DNA of 64,000 bases from contig NZ_MCIF01000002.1 in assembly GCF_003268475.1 (NCBI RefSeq), positions 4,448,303 through 4,512,302 of the forward strand. Direction: 5' to 3'. Origin of the DNA: Thermogemmatispora tikiterensis (GTDB taxonomy: Bacteria > Chloroflexota > Ktedonobacteria > Ktedonobacterales > Ktedonobacteraceae). The position numbers and the translations under genes are program-made. The notes below the pieces were generated by a model. That model saw only the letters and a program-made list of their open reading frames with translations, did not search any database and was not told the origin of the DNA. This document shows, piece by piece, positions 53,037 through 62,003 of the stretch (within the stretch, counting starts at the first letter, position 1; every line of letters starts with the position of its first letter).

Positions 53037-54293
53037 TCAGCGACGAACGATACGATACATACGTGCACCGCAGCGCGCACAGGTACCTTGCAGGGCCGGA
53101 CGCCCGTTCTTCAGGGTTGTTTCTGATACAGCGAGCATCGGACTTTTCTGCCTGCATCTGACGCAATACGCTTCAAGAGCAGGCTCTGACCTGGCTGCTA
53201 ACTGAGGCCGGGTCTGCGCCACCACAGATGCGGGGGCGGACTGCGCCGGCTCGCTCTCGATGGCCTGGGGCGCCTCTTGAGCCTCGCCGGTGTCAGAGGT
53301 CGCCGTGGAGACCTCCTCTGCCGGCGTGGCGAGAGCCGGCCAGCTGCTCAGGCGAGCGCTGAGCAAGGCCGCGACCTGGTGATCGACTGTGCAGTCCCGG
53401 GTCTCGATCCAGAGCTGCTCGACCGCCACCCCCGGGTCCTGAAGCCCGGGCCAGCTGTGGACCTTGCTCTCCTCTGAGTCGGCCCGCACGAGCAGGACGG
53501 GGCAGGGGAGAGAGTTCGCTGGAGGCCGGACGCTGTCCGTCTCCAGGCAGAGCCGATCAGCCAGCCAGGCTCGTACGGCGTGTTCCGCGCCGAACTGGTG
53601 GGTCGTGGCATAGCTATAGTCTAGATTGCTCTCTCTCTGCCCCGGCGCCGCGAGAGCGCGTAAGGCGAGCCGCGTCGTCAGCAAGCAATAGGTGAGCGAC
53701 CCCAGCAGCGGAGTGCGAGCCAGGAAGGCAAGCAGCGATCTGAGCCAGGGGAAACGTTCCCGCCAGCATCCCGCATCATGCTCTGGCCAGAGCAGAACCA
53801 GGCCGCGGCAGAACTCAGGCTCGCGCCTGGCCACGTCCAGTGCGTGCTGGCAGCTGATCCCCTGAGCTATGAGCAGGGCTGGTTGCCCGACTACCTCGCG
53901 CAGGAAATCGCTCAGCAGCTCGACATAGAGCGGACCACTATAGGGGAGGGCAGGCCGGTCGGAGAGGCCGAAACCCAGCAGGTCAGGGGCGTAGACCCGA
54001 TAGTGTTCTCGCAGGAAGGCCGCCAGCTCGCGCAGCTCATAGGCAGAGGCTGCCAGCCCGGGCGCGTGCCAGAGCACGAGCGGCGGCCCTTGCTCGGGAC
54101 CGGCCAGCGTGTAGAAGATGTGGCCATGTCGCCAGCGGTAGAGCCGTGGCTGACCCGGCAGCGTGCTCTCTAGCAGCTGTGGTGTCAGGAGGCGGTGCCA
54201 GACAACGGCCAGGGCAGCCCCCAGACCCGCTAAGAGGCTGGCGGCGGCGCCCAGGCGCAACAGCCATTTCAGGCGGGGCAAAGCGTTCTTCAT
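53037..54293 (-). CDS. membrane-anchored alpha/beta hydrolase with C-terminal zinc ribbon (DUF5679-like)
   Basis: 418 residues. An N-terminal TM anchor (LLRLGAAASLLAGLGAALAVVW) leads to an alpha/beta-hydrolase domain (~50-325): oxyanion region LVLWHAPGLAAS, DLLGFGLSDRP, and nucleophile elbow AQGISCQHA with Ser147. The elbow is GISCQ rather than the classical GxSxG. A Glu/Ser/Ala linker then joins a zinc ribbon (~375-415): YCVRCRQKSPM and TLKNGRPALQGTCARCGARMYRI, matching the DUF5679 type. The substrate is unknown. A minus-strand TGC-TATACT promoter lies just upstream. Confidence 0.85.
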   Translation of the reverse strand: MKNALPRLKWLLRLGAAASLLAGLGAALAVVWHRLLTPQLLESTLPGQPRLYRWRHGHIFYTLAGPEQGPPLVLWHAPGLAASAYELRELAAFLREHYRVYAPDLLGFGLSDRPALPYSGPLYVELLSDFLREVVGQPALLIAQGISCQHALDVARREPEFCRGLVLLWPEHDAGCWRERFPWLRSLLAFLARTPLLGSLTYCLLTTRLALRALAAPGQRESNLDYSYATTHQFGAEHAVRAWLADRLCLETDSVRPPANSLPCPVLLVRADSEESKVHSWPGLQDPGVAVEQLWIETRDCTVDHQVAALLSARLSSWPALATPAEEVSTATSDTGEAQEAPQAIESEPAQSAPASVVAQTRPQLAARSEPALEAYCVRCRQKSPMLAVSETTLKNGRPALQGTCARCGARMYRIVRR

Positions 54294-54321
54294 GGGTGAG
54301 ACGCAGACCTCCTCGCTGAGT

Positions 54322-54330
54322 AGTATAGCA
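54322..54330 (-). promoter_or_regulatory. extended -10 (TGC-TATACT) of the hydrolase gene, proximal copy
   Basis: Minus-strand TGCTATACT, about 30 bp before the ATG at 54293. The same 13-mer AGTAGTATAGCAT recurs 179 bp further upstream (54499-54511). Confidence 0.6.
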
Positions 54331-54500
54331 TGAGAGGCGAGGAGGCGCTACTTCACGGAGCGCCAGCGGGAGACCCTCATCCAGAGCATCACTGGCTGCG
54401 CAGCGAGTGGCTACGGCGCTGATGGGCAATGATGGCCAGCCCAGGATCGCGCCAGAGCCATAGGAGGCGCGGAGGGTGAAGGCGGGCTTCTTCACTCAGT

Positions 54501-54509
54501 AGTATAGCA
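54501..54509 (-). promoter_or_regulatory. extended -10 (TGC-TATACT) of the hydrolase gene, distal copy
   Basis: Second copy of TGCTATACT on the minus strand. It sits back-to-back with the + strand panC promoter at 54521, so this is a divergent promoter region. Confidence 0.5.
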
Positions 54510-54520
54510 TGGTAGGTGAG

Positions 54521-54549
54521 TTGACGCCACACCACCGAGCAACTACAAT
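54521..54549 (+). promoter_or_regulatory. promoter of the panC-like gene
   Basis: TTGACG (54521-54526), 17-bp spacer, TACAAT (54544-54549), 65 bp upstream of the ATG at 54614. Confidence 0.75.
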
Positions 54550-54613
54550 ACGCGCACATAATGAATAATAGAGATACATTTTTATACAAATGGGCACAGC
54601 CCAGGGAGAAAGT

Positions 54614-55486
54614 ATGCGCGTGATTCATGAACTGTGGGAGATGACTGAGACGGCGCGTGGCTGGCTATCTGGGGGAACCGTGGCCCTCGTTCCAACGCAG
54701 GGCAGTCTCCACCCGGGGCACCTGGCGCTCATCGAGACAGCCAGGCGGGAATGTGAGATCTGTGTCGTCAGCTTCTTTGCCGATCCTCTCCAGTTCACCT
54801 CGCCCGAAGAGCTGGCGCGCCATGCGCACGAGCAAGGGGGCAACGAGCATAAGCTGCGACTGCTGGAGCGGCTGGGGGTTGATGTGGTCTTTGCGCCGGA
54901 GCGCGAGGCGATGTATCCGGCGGACTTTGCCACCTATGTCACCCCTGCTGGGGCATTGGCCGAGTGCATCGAGGCCCGGCTCTATCCGCAGCGTTTGCAG
55001 GCCATTGCCACCACTGCCTGCAAGCTGCTGCTGCTTGTCCGTCCAGATATCGCCTACGTCTTGCGCAGCGAGGTGTATACGGTTGCGCTCATGCGTCGCC
55101 TGGTGCGCGACCTCAATATCGACGTGAATATCTCTGTCCTGCCTGAGCAACGAGACGCCGGGGGGCTGGCGTATAGTGAAAATTATTCTCTGTTAACTGC
55201 GGATGAGCGCCTTGTTGCTCGTGTTGTCTACAGCTCCTTATTAACCGGTTTGGGATTGTTGCTTGCTGGTGAGCGGCGGCCAGAGGCGGTCACCCAGGCG
55301 ATGGAGCAGGTCATTAAGGCTGAGCCTCTGGCGACGCTGGAGTATGTCGCGCTGTGCGATCCAGATTCACTGGCGGCTCTGGCTGGGCTTGAGGAGCGGG
55401 CGCTCCTCCTGGCGGCGGTCCGTATCGGCGGCGTCCGTCTGCTTGATAGTCTGCTCTGGTCGCAGGAGCGGCCAGCCGCCGGCTAA
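54614..55486 (+). CDS. divergent pantothenate synthetase (PanC) homologue with altered active site
   Basis: 290 residues from ATG 54614 (GGGAGAAAG upstream). It aligns end to end with PanC, which joins pantoate and beta-alanine using ATP. The N-terminal VPTQGSLHPGHLALI keeps the HxGH motif. However, other active-site blocks are changed: FVNPxQF is FADPLQF, PGHFRGV is YPQRLQAI, the G(E/K)KDxQQ block is VLRSEVYT, and SSRN is YSENY. These positions normally bind ATP, pantoate and the adenylate, so ordinary PanC activity is doubtful. It could be a paralogue with another nucleotidyl-transfer role. No panB or panD is adjacent. Confidence 0.8.
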   Translation: MRVIHELWEMTETARGWLSGGTVALVPTQGSLHPGHLALIETARRECEICVVSFFADPLQFTSPEELARHAHEQGGNEHKLRLLERLGVDVVFAPEREAMYPADFATYVTPAGALAECIEARLYPQRLQAIATTACKLLLLVRPDIAYVLRSEVYTVALMRRLVRDLNIDVNISVLPEQRDAGGLAYSENYSLLTADERLVARVVYSSLLTGLGLLLAGERRPEAVTQAMEQVIKAEPLATLEYVALCDPDSLAALAGLEERALLLAAVRIGGVRLLDSLLWSQERPAAG

Positions 55487-55877
55487 AGTCAACTGTGGTC
55501 TTGTACTGCTGTCTGTTGCCAGGAGGCAGTCAGGACAAGAAAGTGATTCTCCTGCGGGGCCCGGCCCCCCAGTCCAATCCGATCCGGCCTGGTCTGGTCT
55601 GGATCTGGAATCTACTGATGCAGGAAAGAATCTGGCGCCCTTGCTTGTGCTCACCTTGCCATATGGTGCTGGCTTGTTCTCCGCGAGAGACGTCCCGGAA
55701 AGGGAGTAAGCGAGCAGATGCGCGCAAAAGCGTGGAAGGAGAGCAGGAAGGGATTCTATTGGAACTGGCTGGCTGGAATCCGGCGGACATTGTGGCCTAT
55801 AATAAGGGCGCGCTACGACGCGCCGTCAACAGGTGCTAGCTAGCTCCGACTTCACCGAGTCAACGAAGGAGGCTCCT
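55487..55877. other. spacer with plsY promoter
   Basis: No gene recognised. A perfect TATAAT at 55798-55803 lies 75 bp before the plsY ATG, with a weak -35. Confidence 0.55.
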
Positions 55878-56579
55878 ATGCCGCTTACCGCTGATCAACC
55901 CATTTTTATCGCACTCAGGCTCTTGCTCGTGGCCATCATCGGCTATCTCTGGGGGTCGCTGCCGCCAGGCTACTGGATGGGCAAGATCCTGCGCGGACGT
56001 GACTTTGATATTCGCAACTATGGCAGTCGCAAGACGGGGGCGACTAATGTCAACCGCGTTCTCGGGCTGGGGCCGGCCATCATTGTCATGGTTCTCGACC
56101 TTTCCAAAGGTATTTTGCCGATGCTGTTGGCCGTCTATGTGCCCTTCTTTCATGTGCTGGGCTGGGGGCCCCTGCTGGCCGGATTAGCGGCACTGATCGG
56201 CCATCGCCACCCTATCTTTATTGGCTTCCAGGGTGGCAGAGGCGTCCTCACTGGGGCTGGCTCATTGCTCTTCGTTGCTCCCCCTGTCTCCTTCCTTATC
56301 TTTGGCATCGGGGCGGTCTTGACCATTAGCACTATTGCTCTCTCCCGCTATGTCTCCCTGGGCTCCCTGGTGGGCTGTGTCACGGTCATGATCTGTGGCC
56401 TTGTCTTCGGCCTCCTCGGCTGGCTCCCGGTGCCGGCCATGCTTTTCATGATTATGGCCCCTCTGCTCGTGATCATCTTCCACTCTGACAACATTGAGCG
56501 GCTTCTTGCCGGGAAAGAGCGCAAGCTCGGGCAGAAGGAGGTGGTGGCCTCGCCCGGTGGGGCGGCTTCCTCTCGCTGA
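55878..56579 (+). CDS. plsY: acyl-phosphate:glycerol-3-phosphate acyltransferase PlsY
   Basis: 233 residues from ATG 55878 (AAGGAGG 5 nt upstream). Five to seven TM segments. Three conserved loops are seen: GSLPPGYWMGKILRGRDFDIRNYGSRKTGATNVNRVLG (motif 1), IGHRHPIFIGFQGGRGVLTGAG (motif 2) and the late HSDNIERLLAGKERKL (motif 3). It transfers an acyl group from acyl-phosphate to glycerol-3-phosphate, the first step of bacterial phospholipid synthesis. It converges with pgsA, the later step in the same pathway. Confidence 0.95.
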   Translation: MPLTADQPIFIALRLLLVAIIGYLWGSLPPGYWMGKILRGRDFDIRNYGSRKTGATNVNRVLGLGPAIIVMVLDLSKGILPMLLAVYVPFFHVLGWGPLLAGLAALIGHRHPIFIGFQGGRGVLTGAGSLLFVAPPVSFLIFGIGAVLTISTIALSRYVSLGSLVGCVTVMICGLVFGLLGWLPVPAMLFMIMAPLLVIIFHSDNIERLLAGKERKLGQKEVVASPGGAASSR

Positions 56580-56695
56580 GCTAACGGGCGAGTCAGCGAG
56601 CAAAGCCAAAGGCCGGGCGCCTGGGTCTCTGGCAGCGATCCCAGCCAGTCCGGTCCCTGCTGTGCTCTGAGTTGCGGCGAAGGGAAGGCTCCGCA

Positions 56696-57319
56696 CTAGG
56701 CGCGCAGGTGATCCTTTTTACCCTGCAGGAGCGGCAAGGCGCGCAGCACGTACTCTACTCCTGACATGATTGTCCAGAAGGTGGCCAACACAAGAGCGAT
56801 ATCGGCCAGCAAATGGAGCAGGCTGCTCGGACTCCAGGCCACAGGCGAGGGCGTCAACACGGGAGTGGGAAAGAGCGCCAGGCGAGGATCGCCAAGTCCG
56901 TGGGCCAGGAGGATACCGCCGATGGCGAGCAAAGTGATAAAGGTTTTTTGCTTTCCCCAGCGTCCTGCAGCGATCACGGTACCTTGAGCCGCGACCATGG
57001 AGCGCAGACCTGTGACCAGAAATTCGCGGGCGACAATGATCACGACAATCCAGGCTGGCACCAGCCCGATCTGCACCAGGGCGATGAGAATGCTCGAAAC
57101 AAAAACCTTGTCAGCTGTCAGATCCAGGAAAACGCCTAGCGATGAGACCAGATGATAGCGGCGTGCCAGGTAACCGTCGAGCAGGTCAGTGATGGAGGCC
57201 AACACAAAGAAAACCGTGGCCACGAAAAAAGCCCAGTGCTGATTGAGCAGCACCAGGATGAAGATGAGCAAAGTGCTGGCAATCCGGCTGAGGCTCAGTA
57301 GATTGGGAACATGCTGCAT
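56696..57319 (-). CDS. pgsA: CDP-diacylglycerol-glycerol-3-phosphate 3-phosphatidyltransferase
   Basis: 207 residues with about four to six TM segments. The CDP-alcohol phosphotransferase signature is complete: DLLDGYLARRYHLVSSLGVF then LDLTADK, fitting DxxDGxxARxxxxxxxxGxxxDxxxD. The N-terminus PNLLSLSRIASTLLIF is typical of PgsA. The enzyme makes phosphatidylglycerol phosphate. Its product pathway matches the neighbouring plsY. Confidence 0.94.
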   Translation of the reverse strand: MQHVPNLLSLSRIASTLLIFILVLLNQHWAFFVATVFFVLASITDLLDGYLARRYHLVSSLGVFLDLTADKVFVSSILIALVQIGLVPAWIVVIIVAREFLVTGLRSMVAAQGTVIAAGRWGKQKTFITLLAIGGILLAHGLGDPRLALFPTPVLTPSPVAWSPSSLLHLLADIALVLATFWTIMSGVEYVLRALPLLQGKKDHLRA

Positions 57320-57978
57320 AATCCAGCGGTCTCCTTACGGCGTTGGGTACTCACATTATAAGCAAAGTGCTGACGCTTGGGTAGAGCGCAGCCCACGACT
57401 GCATCTGCTGGCAAGCAAACAGGGAGTGCTGGCGTCGCCGTGGCCCTGACCAAAAGGGTAAGCAACGCCAGCCTGAGCCAGTTCGCCTGGCGCCTGGCTT
57501 CCATCCTCTGCATTCTTCCTTTGTGTGTGCCCCGCCGCCGTCTCCGTGCTAGCGAGGCGAGCACCCAGGCAGCATGAGCGGGCGTCTCGCGAGGAGACCG
57601 CCGGACGAGCGAGCAGCATGTGCTGACCCGAGTCTACGTTAACAGCCTTGGGCGGGCATAACAGCTAGATAGCTATATTAGGAAATATTGTGCGCACTCA
57701 GCCGAGCGCCTCGGCCAATGAGCGCGCACTGAAGGGTGTGTCAGCCAGGCTGGTCCCGGCTGGACCAGGAAGCGTCAGGTCAAGCCCTGACCTGACCCTG
57801 AGTGACTTGCTCGTCAGCCAACCACAGGCCAGGGAGAGGGCGGAAGCGGCCCTCGGCTTCCCCTAGGGACATCCTTTTGTCAATTGACCCGCTTGAGCAG
57901 GACACTTGATGCTTCCCTTCCCTCTGCCCGCCAGACAGAGAGCCGTACTGGACGCCATATCAGGAACGCTCAGGAACG
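57320..57978. other. spacer with pgsA promoter
   Basis: A perfect minus-strand TATAAT at 57355-57360 lies about 36 bp before the pgsA ATG. The remaining ~600 bp carry no recognisable gene. Confidence 0.55.
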
Positions 57979-59046
57979 CTACGGAATCAGGTTGACCTCA
58001 GCATTCAAAGCCAGAGCAAAACGAGTCAGCAGGGTCGCCGTTGCCTCGACATCCTCCAGAGAAACAACCTCGGAGCCTGTATGAAGATAGCGGCAAGGAA
58101 TATTGACCAGACCTGTTGCTACCCCGCTGCGGCTCACCTGGAGCAGATCCACGTCGGTCGAGGTTCGGCCTGGAGTAGGATCGAGTTGATAGCGCAGCCC
58201 AGCCTCGCGGGCCGCCTGCACCAGCAGCTCATAGACGCGTGGATTCACGTGGGCGCCGATCGTCAGCGCTGGACCGGCTCCGATCCGGACATCTCCAATC
58301 TCCTGCCTGGACGTCTGGGGATGATCAGCTGTTGGCATCACATCGACCACGATAGCCAGCTCCGGCTGCACCTCGTAAGCGCTGGTACGTACGCCGCGGA
58401 AGCCAATTTCCTCCTGCACTGCCGAAACCACGTAGAGGGCGGTCTGCAGCTGCTCGCGCTGCGCAGAGACCTGGCGCAGGGTCTCCAACACCGCATAGAG
58501 GCCGGCCTTATCATCCAGGCCGCGCGCTGTTACCAGCCGACCACGCAGCGGTTGGAGTCGGGCCGCTCGAGTGGCCACGGTCCCCGGAGGGGCGATTTCC
58601 TCGGCCTCCTTCTTACTGCTCGCCCCGATATCGATCCAGAGCTGTTTCAGAGCGGGGGCCTTGCCTCGCTCCTCTTCCTCTTGCAGATGAATCGGCTTCA
58701 CCCCGATGACGCCAGGCACGGGGCCTGAAGCCGTATGAAGCAGCACCCGTTCGCCGGGCAGCGTTGCTGGATCGAAGCTTCCGATCGGGGCGAAGTACAG
58801 AAAGCCCTGCTCATCGATATAACGCACCATTAAGCCCAACTCGTCGCAGTGAGCCGTCAGCATCAGGCGAGGGCGGCCTTCGGGGTGCAAGGCTGCGATC
58901 ACATTCCCATGCACGTCGGTGGTCACCTGATCAGCATAGCGGGCGCACTCGCGGCGCACCACCTCCTGAACGGGTTGTTCAAAACCCGAGGGACTGGGCC
59001 GTTCAATCAGCTCTTCGAGCAGAGAGAGGTGAGACTCTTCTTCCAT
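57979..59046 (-). CDS. M42 family metallo-aminopeptidase
   Basis: 355 residues from ATG 59046. The di-zinc ligands are visible in order: His in MLTAHCDELGLMV (~64), Asp in ARGLDDKAGLY (~177), catalytic Glu pair in VQEEIGFRG (~212), Asp in AIVVDVMPT (~235) and His in RYLHTGSEVVS (~323). M42 enzymes such as TET and FrvX cut N-terminal residues from peptides, often as dodecameric tetrahedra. No strong SD marks the start; ATGs at 59061 and 59106 are alternatives. With the M29 and M19 peptidases nearby, it gives this region three cytosolic peptidases. Confidence 0.93.
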   Translation of the reverse strand: MEEESHLSLLEELIERPSPSGFEQPVQEVVRRECARYADQVTTDVHGNVIAALHPEGRPRLMLTAHCDELGLMVRYIDEQGFLYFAPIGSFDPATLPGERVLLHTASGPVPGVIGVKPIHLQEEEERGKAPALKQLWIDIGASSKKEAEEIAPPGTVATRAARLQPLRGRLVTARGLDDKAGLYAVLETLRQVSAQREQLQTALYVVSAVQEEIGFRGVRTSAYEVQPELAIVVDVMPTADHPQTSRQEIGDVRIGAGPALTIGAHVNPRVYELLVQAAREAGLRYQLDPTPGRTSTDVDLLQVSRSGVATGLVNIPCRYLHTGSEVVSLEDVEATATLLTRFALALNAEVNLIP

Positions 59047-59116
59047 ACAAGCAGACTCCATCGCAAACAGCAGTGAGAACCAGCATAAGCCGAAGAGAAG
59101 ACACAAAACAGAAATG

Positions 59117-59133
59117 AAAGCGCCTGGCGCTTT
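59117..59133. terminator. hairpin between the M42 and NYN genes
   Basis: AAAGCGC-CTG-GCGCTTT is a 7-bp perfect stem; an alternative fold pairs GCGCCTGG (59120-59127) with CCAGGCGC (59141-59148). It lies upstream of the M42 start and about 125 bp past the end of the NYN gene, which is transcribed toward it. Confidence 0.5.
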
Positions 59134-59257
59134 ACAGCTACCAGGCGCCTGGACCTTGGGCGAAGCGAATAGGCCGCGCGACGAGGGCGCGGATTAGTGG
59201 CGAGAGGGCAGCGCTCAGCAACACGGACCTCCCTGAGCTTTTCTTCCCTGCTTGATG

Positions 59258-60571
59258 TCAACGCACGAACTGCTTCAGCACCTCTTCCACCTCGGGGTGG
59301 GAGCGGTTGAGGCGGAGATCCTCAGCTCCGCTGGCATCGGTCTGGACCAGCAAGATCCCTCGCTGGATGCAGGTATGGAGCAACTCGCGCGCCGATTCGC
59401 GTGTCAGGCGACCGCGGAAGCGATTCTTCGGATTCAGCGGATCGCCGATGAAATTCGCCACGCCCATGACTGTGCGCCAGGACCAGTTGCGATCGATGTA
59501 ATCGAGGAACTGCAAGAATTGCGGGTCCAGCACATCGATCGGCGGCTGCGGATTCACTGCTGGCATGTGGGGATTCGTCCCCGGGTGCACGGCAGGCATG
59601 TGACCCGTGCTGCCCGACGAGACAGCCGGGACATAGCCACTGCCAGTATTCGTCGACGAAGCCGAAGCGATGCCTGGGACCAGAGGAACAAACTGGTTGG
59701 CGCTGCTAATCAGATCCCGGCTGACGGTTCCCGGTATCCCAACAACAATCACCGTTTTATTTAGACGTAACTTCAAGCGAGCGCAGATGCGGGTAAAATC
59801 CTTATCGCCCGTCATCAGGACAAAGGTAGAGATCGAAGGGCGGTCGAAGACCGTCTCGATGATGTCCATCAGCATATTCAGATCGACGGTACTCTGGACG
59901 ATCGTACTTTGCACGATCGCGTTGGTGCCGGGCCCGATGGCAGGCAAATGGCCAGTACCGCCGCTATGCTGCTGATGGGAATATCCCAGAGGACCAGACC
60001 CAGAGCCGCCATGATGGTGGGAGAGGGGGCCACTGGGGGGCTGGCCGTGGGGGTAACTATAGGGGAGGCCCTGGCGAGGTACCTGTTGATAAGCGGTATC
60101 CTCCTCACTGGGAGAGCGGATCTCCGTATCCTGGCGCGGCCCTTGATCCTGCTGATAGCCGGACCAGCCGTTCTCCTGGTTGGGCTGCACTGCGGGGAAG
60201 GGGCCTGTGTAGCCACTGTGGGTAGTGCCTCCCGCAGACCACTGGCGCTGATACGGACCTTCAGAAGCGTAGCCTGGCACTCCGAGCGCGCCTGTTGAGG
60301 GATTCCCTGGAGGATAATGAATCGTCCCAATGCGGATACGGTCACGCTGCTTGGCCGGGCAATCTACGCGGTCAATCATCGCCGCAGTCAGGCTGCCCTT
60401 GAACAGCTCCGGCTGACGCGACCAGTCCGCATAAGCGCGGGCCACCATGACAGTTCCATAACGGCGGGCGACGGCAATCAGCTCCTGCGGATCAGGCTCT
60501 CGCCGCTGGATATTCAGCATACTGTAGCGAATGTTCTCAAAGTCAATGAATAAAGCGATCTCTTCTGGCAC
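59258..60571 (-). CDS. NYN-domain (PIN-like) RNase-type protein with large low-complexity insert and winged-helix C-terminus
   Basis: 437 residues. The NYN/LabA fold is in two parts. The first ~90 residues carry the catalytic-type Asp in ALFIDFENIRYSML, then RVDCPAKQRDRIRIGTIHYPPG. After a ~125-residue Gly/Pro/Gln/His/Ser-rich insert the domain resumes at VDLNMLMDIIETVFDRP and LMTGDKDFTRICARLKLRLNKTVIVVG, with the second acidic cluster. A second low-complexity stretch (VPAVSSGSTGHMPAVHPGTN) joins a C-terminal helical module (~350-437) that looks like a winged helix. NYN proteins are metal-dependent ribonucleases. The insert position suggests a long flexible loop at the active-site face. Confidence 0.85.
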   Translation of the reverse strand: MPEEIALFIDFENIRYSMLNIQRREPDPQELIAVARRYGTVMVARAYADWSRQPELFKGSLTAAMIDRVDCPAKQRDRIRIGTIHYPPGNPSTGALGVPGYASEGPYQRQWSAGGTTHSGYTGPFPAVQPNQENGWSGYQQDQGPRQDTEIRSPSEEDTAYQQVPRQGLPYSYPHGQPPSGPLSHHHGGSGSGPLGYSHQQHSGGTGHLPAIGPGTNAIVQSTIVQSTVDLNMLMDIIETVFDRPSISTFVLMTGDKDFTRICARLKLRLNKTVIVVGIPGTVSRDLISSANQFVPLVPGIASASSTNTGSGYVPAVSSGSTGHMPAVHPGTNPHMPAVNPQPPIDVLDPQFLQFLDYIDRNWSWRTVMGVANFIGDPLNPKNRFRGRLTRESARELLHTCIQRGILLVQTDASGAEDLRLNRSHPEVEEVLKQFVR

Positions 60572-61703
60572 AATCTTCTCCTCTCATGGGGAGAAACCGC
60601 GCAGACCAGGATTGCTGATTGTTCAGGTGCTCGGATTGCCTGCTATGCAATCCTACAACTATGAGCATATCATACTTTATTGGCGAAGTCGAGTGGTCTG
60701 CGCTTTACTTTTCAGAACTACTTATGATATAGTCTCTCATTAAGATAGCTACCGGACAGCTTATCAGAGGGTGAAGAGCAAATACTAAGGCATCGTTGGC
60801 ATGCGATCACCTCGATCTGATCGACCTGCGTTGGTCAGTGTTCTCGCTCCTGTTGGTTGGCCGCACCTCTTCGCTAGAGAGCCGCTCTGCTCGCCAATTC
60901 CACCGGATCAGGCGAAAGCGATCAAGCAGAGACGCTGGCTGATTGTGAGGCAAACCCCCACCACTGGGCGAGCAGCTGCCTGTTAAGAGCCAGCCTGGTG
61001 GCGCGGTCACAGGCCGGAGCGGTCAAAACAGGATGCTCTTCCCTGACTCTGATCGAGGCGGGAGAGACTTGGCTTGCCCTGCAAACCGCGTGCTGTTCGT
61101 CTCCGCCCATCACCAGGACAGAAAGGCAGCAAGCGATCGGTCATATTTACCGGCTCCGAATCTCTGTCTCTTCTGCTTTTAGCCTGCGCCTGGCAGGATG
61201 TTACTCGAGCTGCTGGCAGGCGAGCAGACACTGACCTGCCCATCAATAATAGCAGCCGAGAGGTCAGGTGAAAACAAGCATGCAGGAAACCAGCTCGCTA
61301 ACCCTGTGGTCGAGATTACCTCTCGGCTCTAGGCAGCTCGGCGGCTTACAGGCCGCTGTGCGGGCGAGGCAGATTGGTATCCTTCTTCTCGCTTAGCGAG
61401 CTGACCGCAGCCTCTCTTCTCGACCAGCCTCTGTGCCTGATAGAGCGGGCTAGGTGCGGGGTACAGGCGGCAGCCAGGCCATTTGCTCCAGACCGGCTAT
61501 CTATGGTACAGCGTAGCGTCTCCTGCTCGGCGGCTCTTGTCTGCTCTGCCGATCCGCCTGGACAGGCTAACCGGGGTAGGCCCGGGCGTGGAAAACCGCG
61601 AGCGACGAGGGCGTTGCGTGCCAGTACTGCCAGCCAGAGAGCTTCCTTGATACACAAGAACCGGGGACACTCCCCGGTTCCTCCGGTGAACGCTATTCAG
61701 ATA
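60572..61703. other. 1.1-kb gene-free region
   Basis: I find no convincing gene. Frames up to ~150 codons exist but lack RBS and family resemblance. The stretch near the NYN gene (60640-60760) is AT-rich and probably carries its promoter (minus-strand TATGAT/TATATC-like elements). Confidence 0.5.
61658..61680 (-). terminator. terminator hairpin after the 61704-62003 gene
   Basis: A 10-bp perfect stem, GAACCGGGGA (61658-61667) with TCCCCGGTTC (61671-61680) around a CAC loop, followed on the minus strand by CTTGTGT. It begins 24 bp after the gene's stop codon. Confidence 0.7.
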
Positions 61704-62003
61704 CTAGCGAGAAATACCAACCAACTCGCGGTCATGTTCTGTCAAGAAGCGGCGCAACAGCCCCTCCACCTCTGCTGTTTGCGGCAGCTCCCGCCCATTC
61801 TCTTGCTCTTCTACGCGCGTTAGCAGTTCGTAGAGGCCGGGGATATCGTAACGCAGCTGGACCTGGAGCTGACCGTTGCTATTATAGCCCTCGACGAAGA
61901 GGCCATCCTCCTCCTCGCGGAGAGCGATGCTTTTCACCCCGATCTGGTCCAGCACCTGGCCTACGGCGTAGAGGATACGCGCGTAGCTGAAAGTGGTCGG
62001 CAT
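61704..62003 (-). CDS. small hypothetical protein (99 aa)
   Basis: Compact acidic protein: MPTTFSYARILYAVGQVLDQIGVKSIALREEEDG, then FVEGYNSNGQLQVQLRYDIPGLYELL and a helical C-terminus (EVEGLLRRFLTEHDRELVGIS). AGGGAGGG lies 4 nt before the ATG and a good hairpin follows the stop, so it is a real, single-gene transcription unit. No family recognised; the alternation suggests a small alpha/beta fold. Confidence 0.75.
   Translation of the reverse strand: MPTTFSYARILYAVGQVLDQIGVKSIALREEEDGLFVEGYNSNGQLQVQLRYDIPGLYELLTRVEEQENGRELPQTAEVEGLLRRFLTEHDRELVGISR

Noticed and set aside
61346..61823. frames of 103 (minus) and 149 (plus) codons in the 60.6-61.7 kb gap
   Set aside because: They overlap each other and a real gene end, have no SD, and show compositional bias only.
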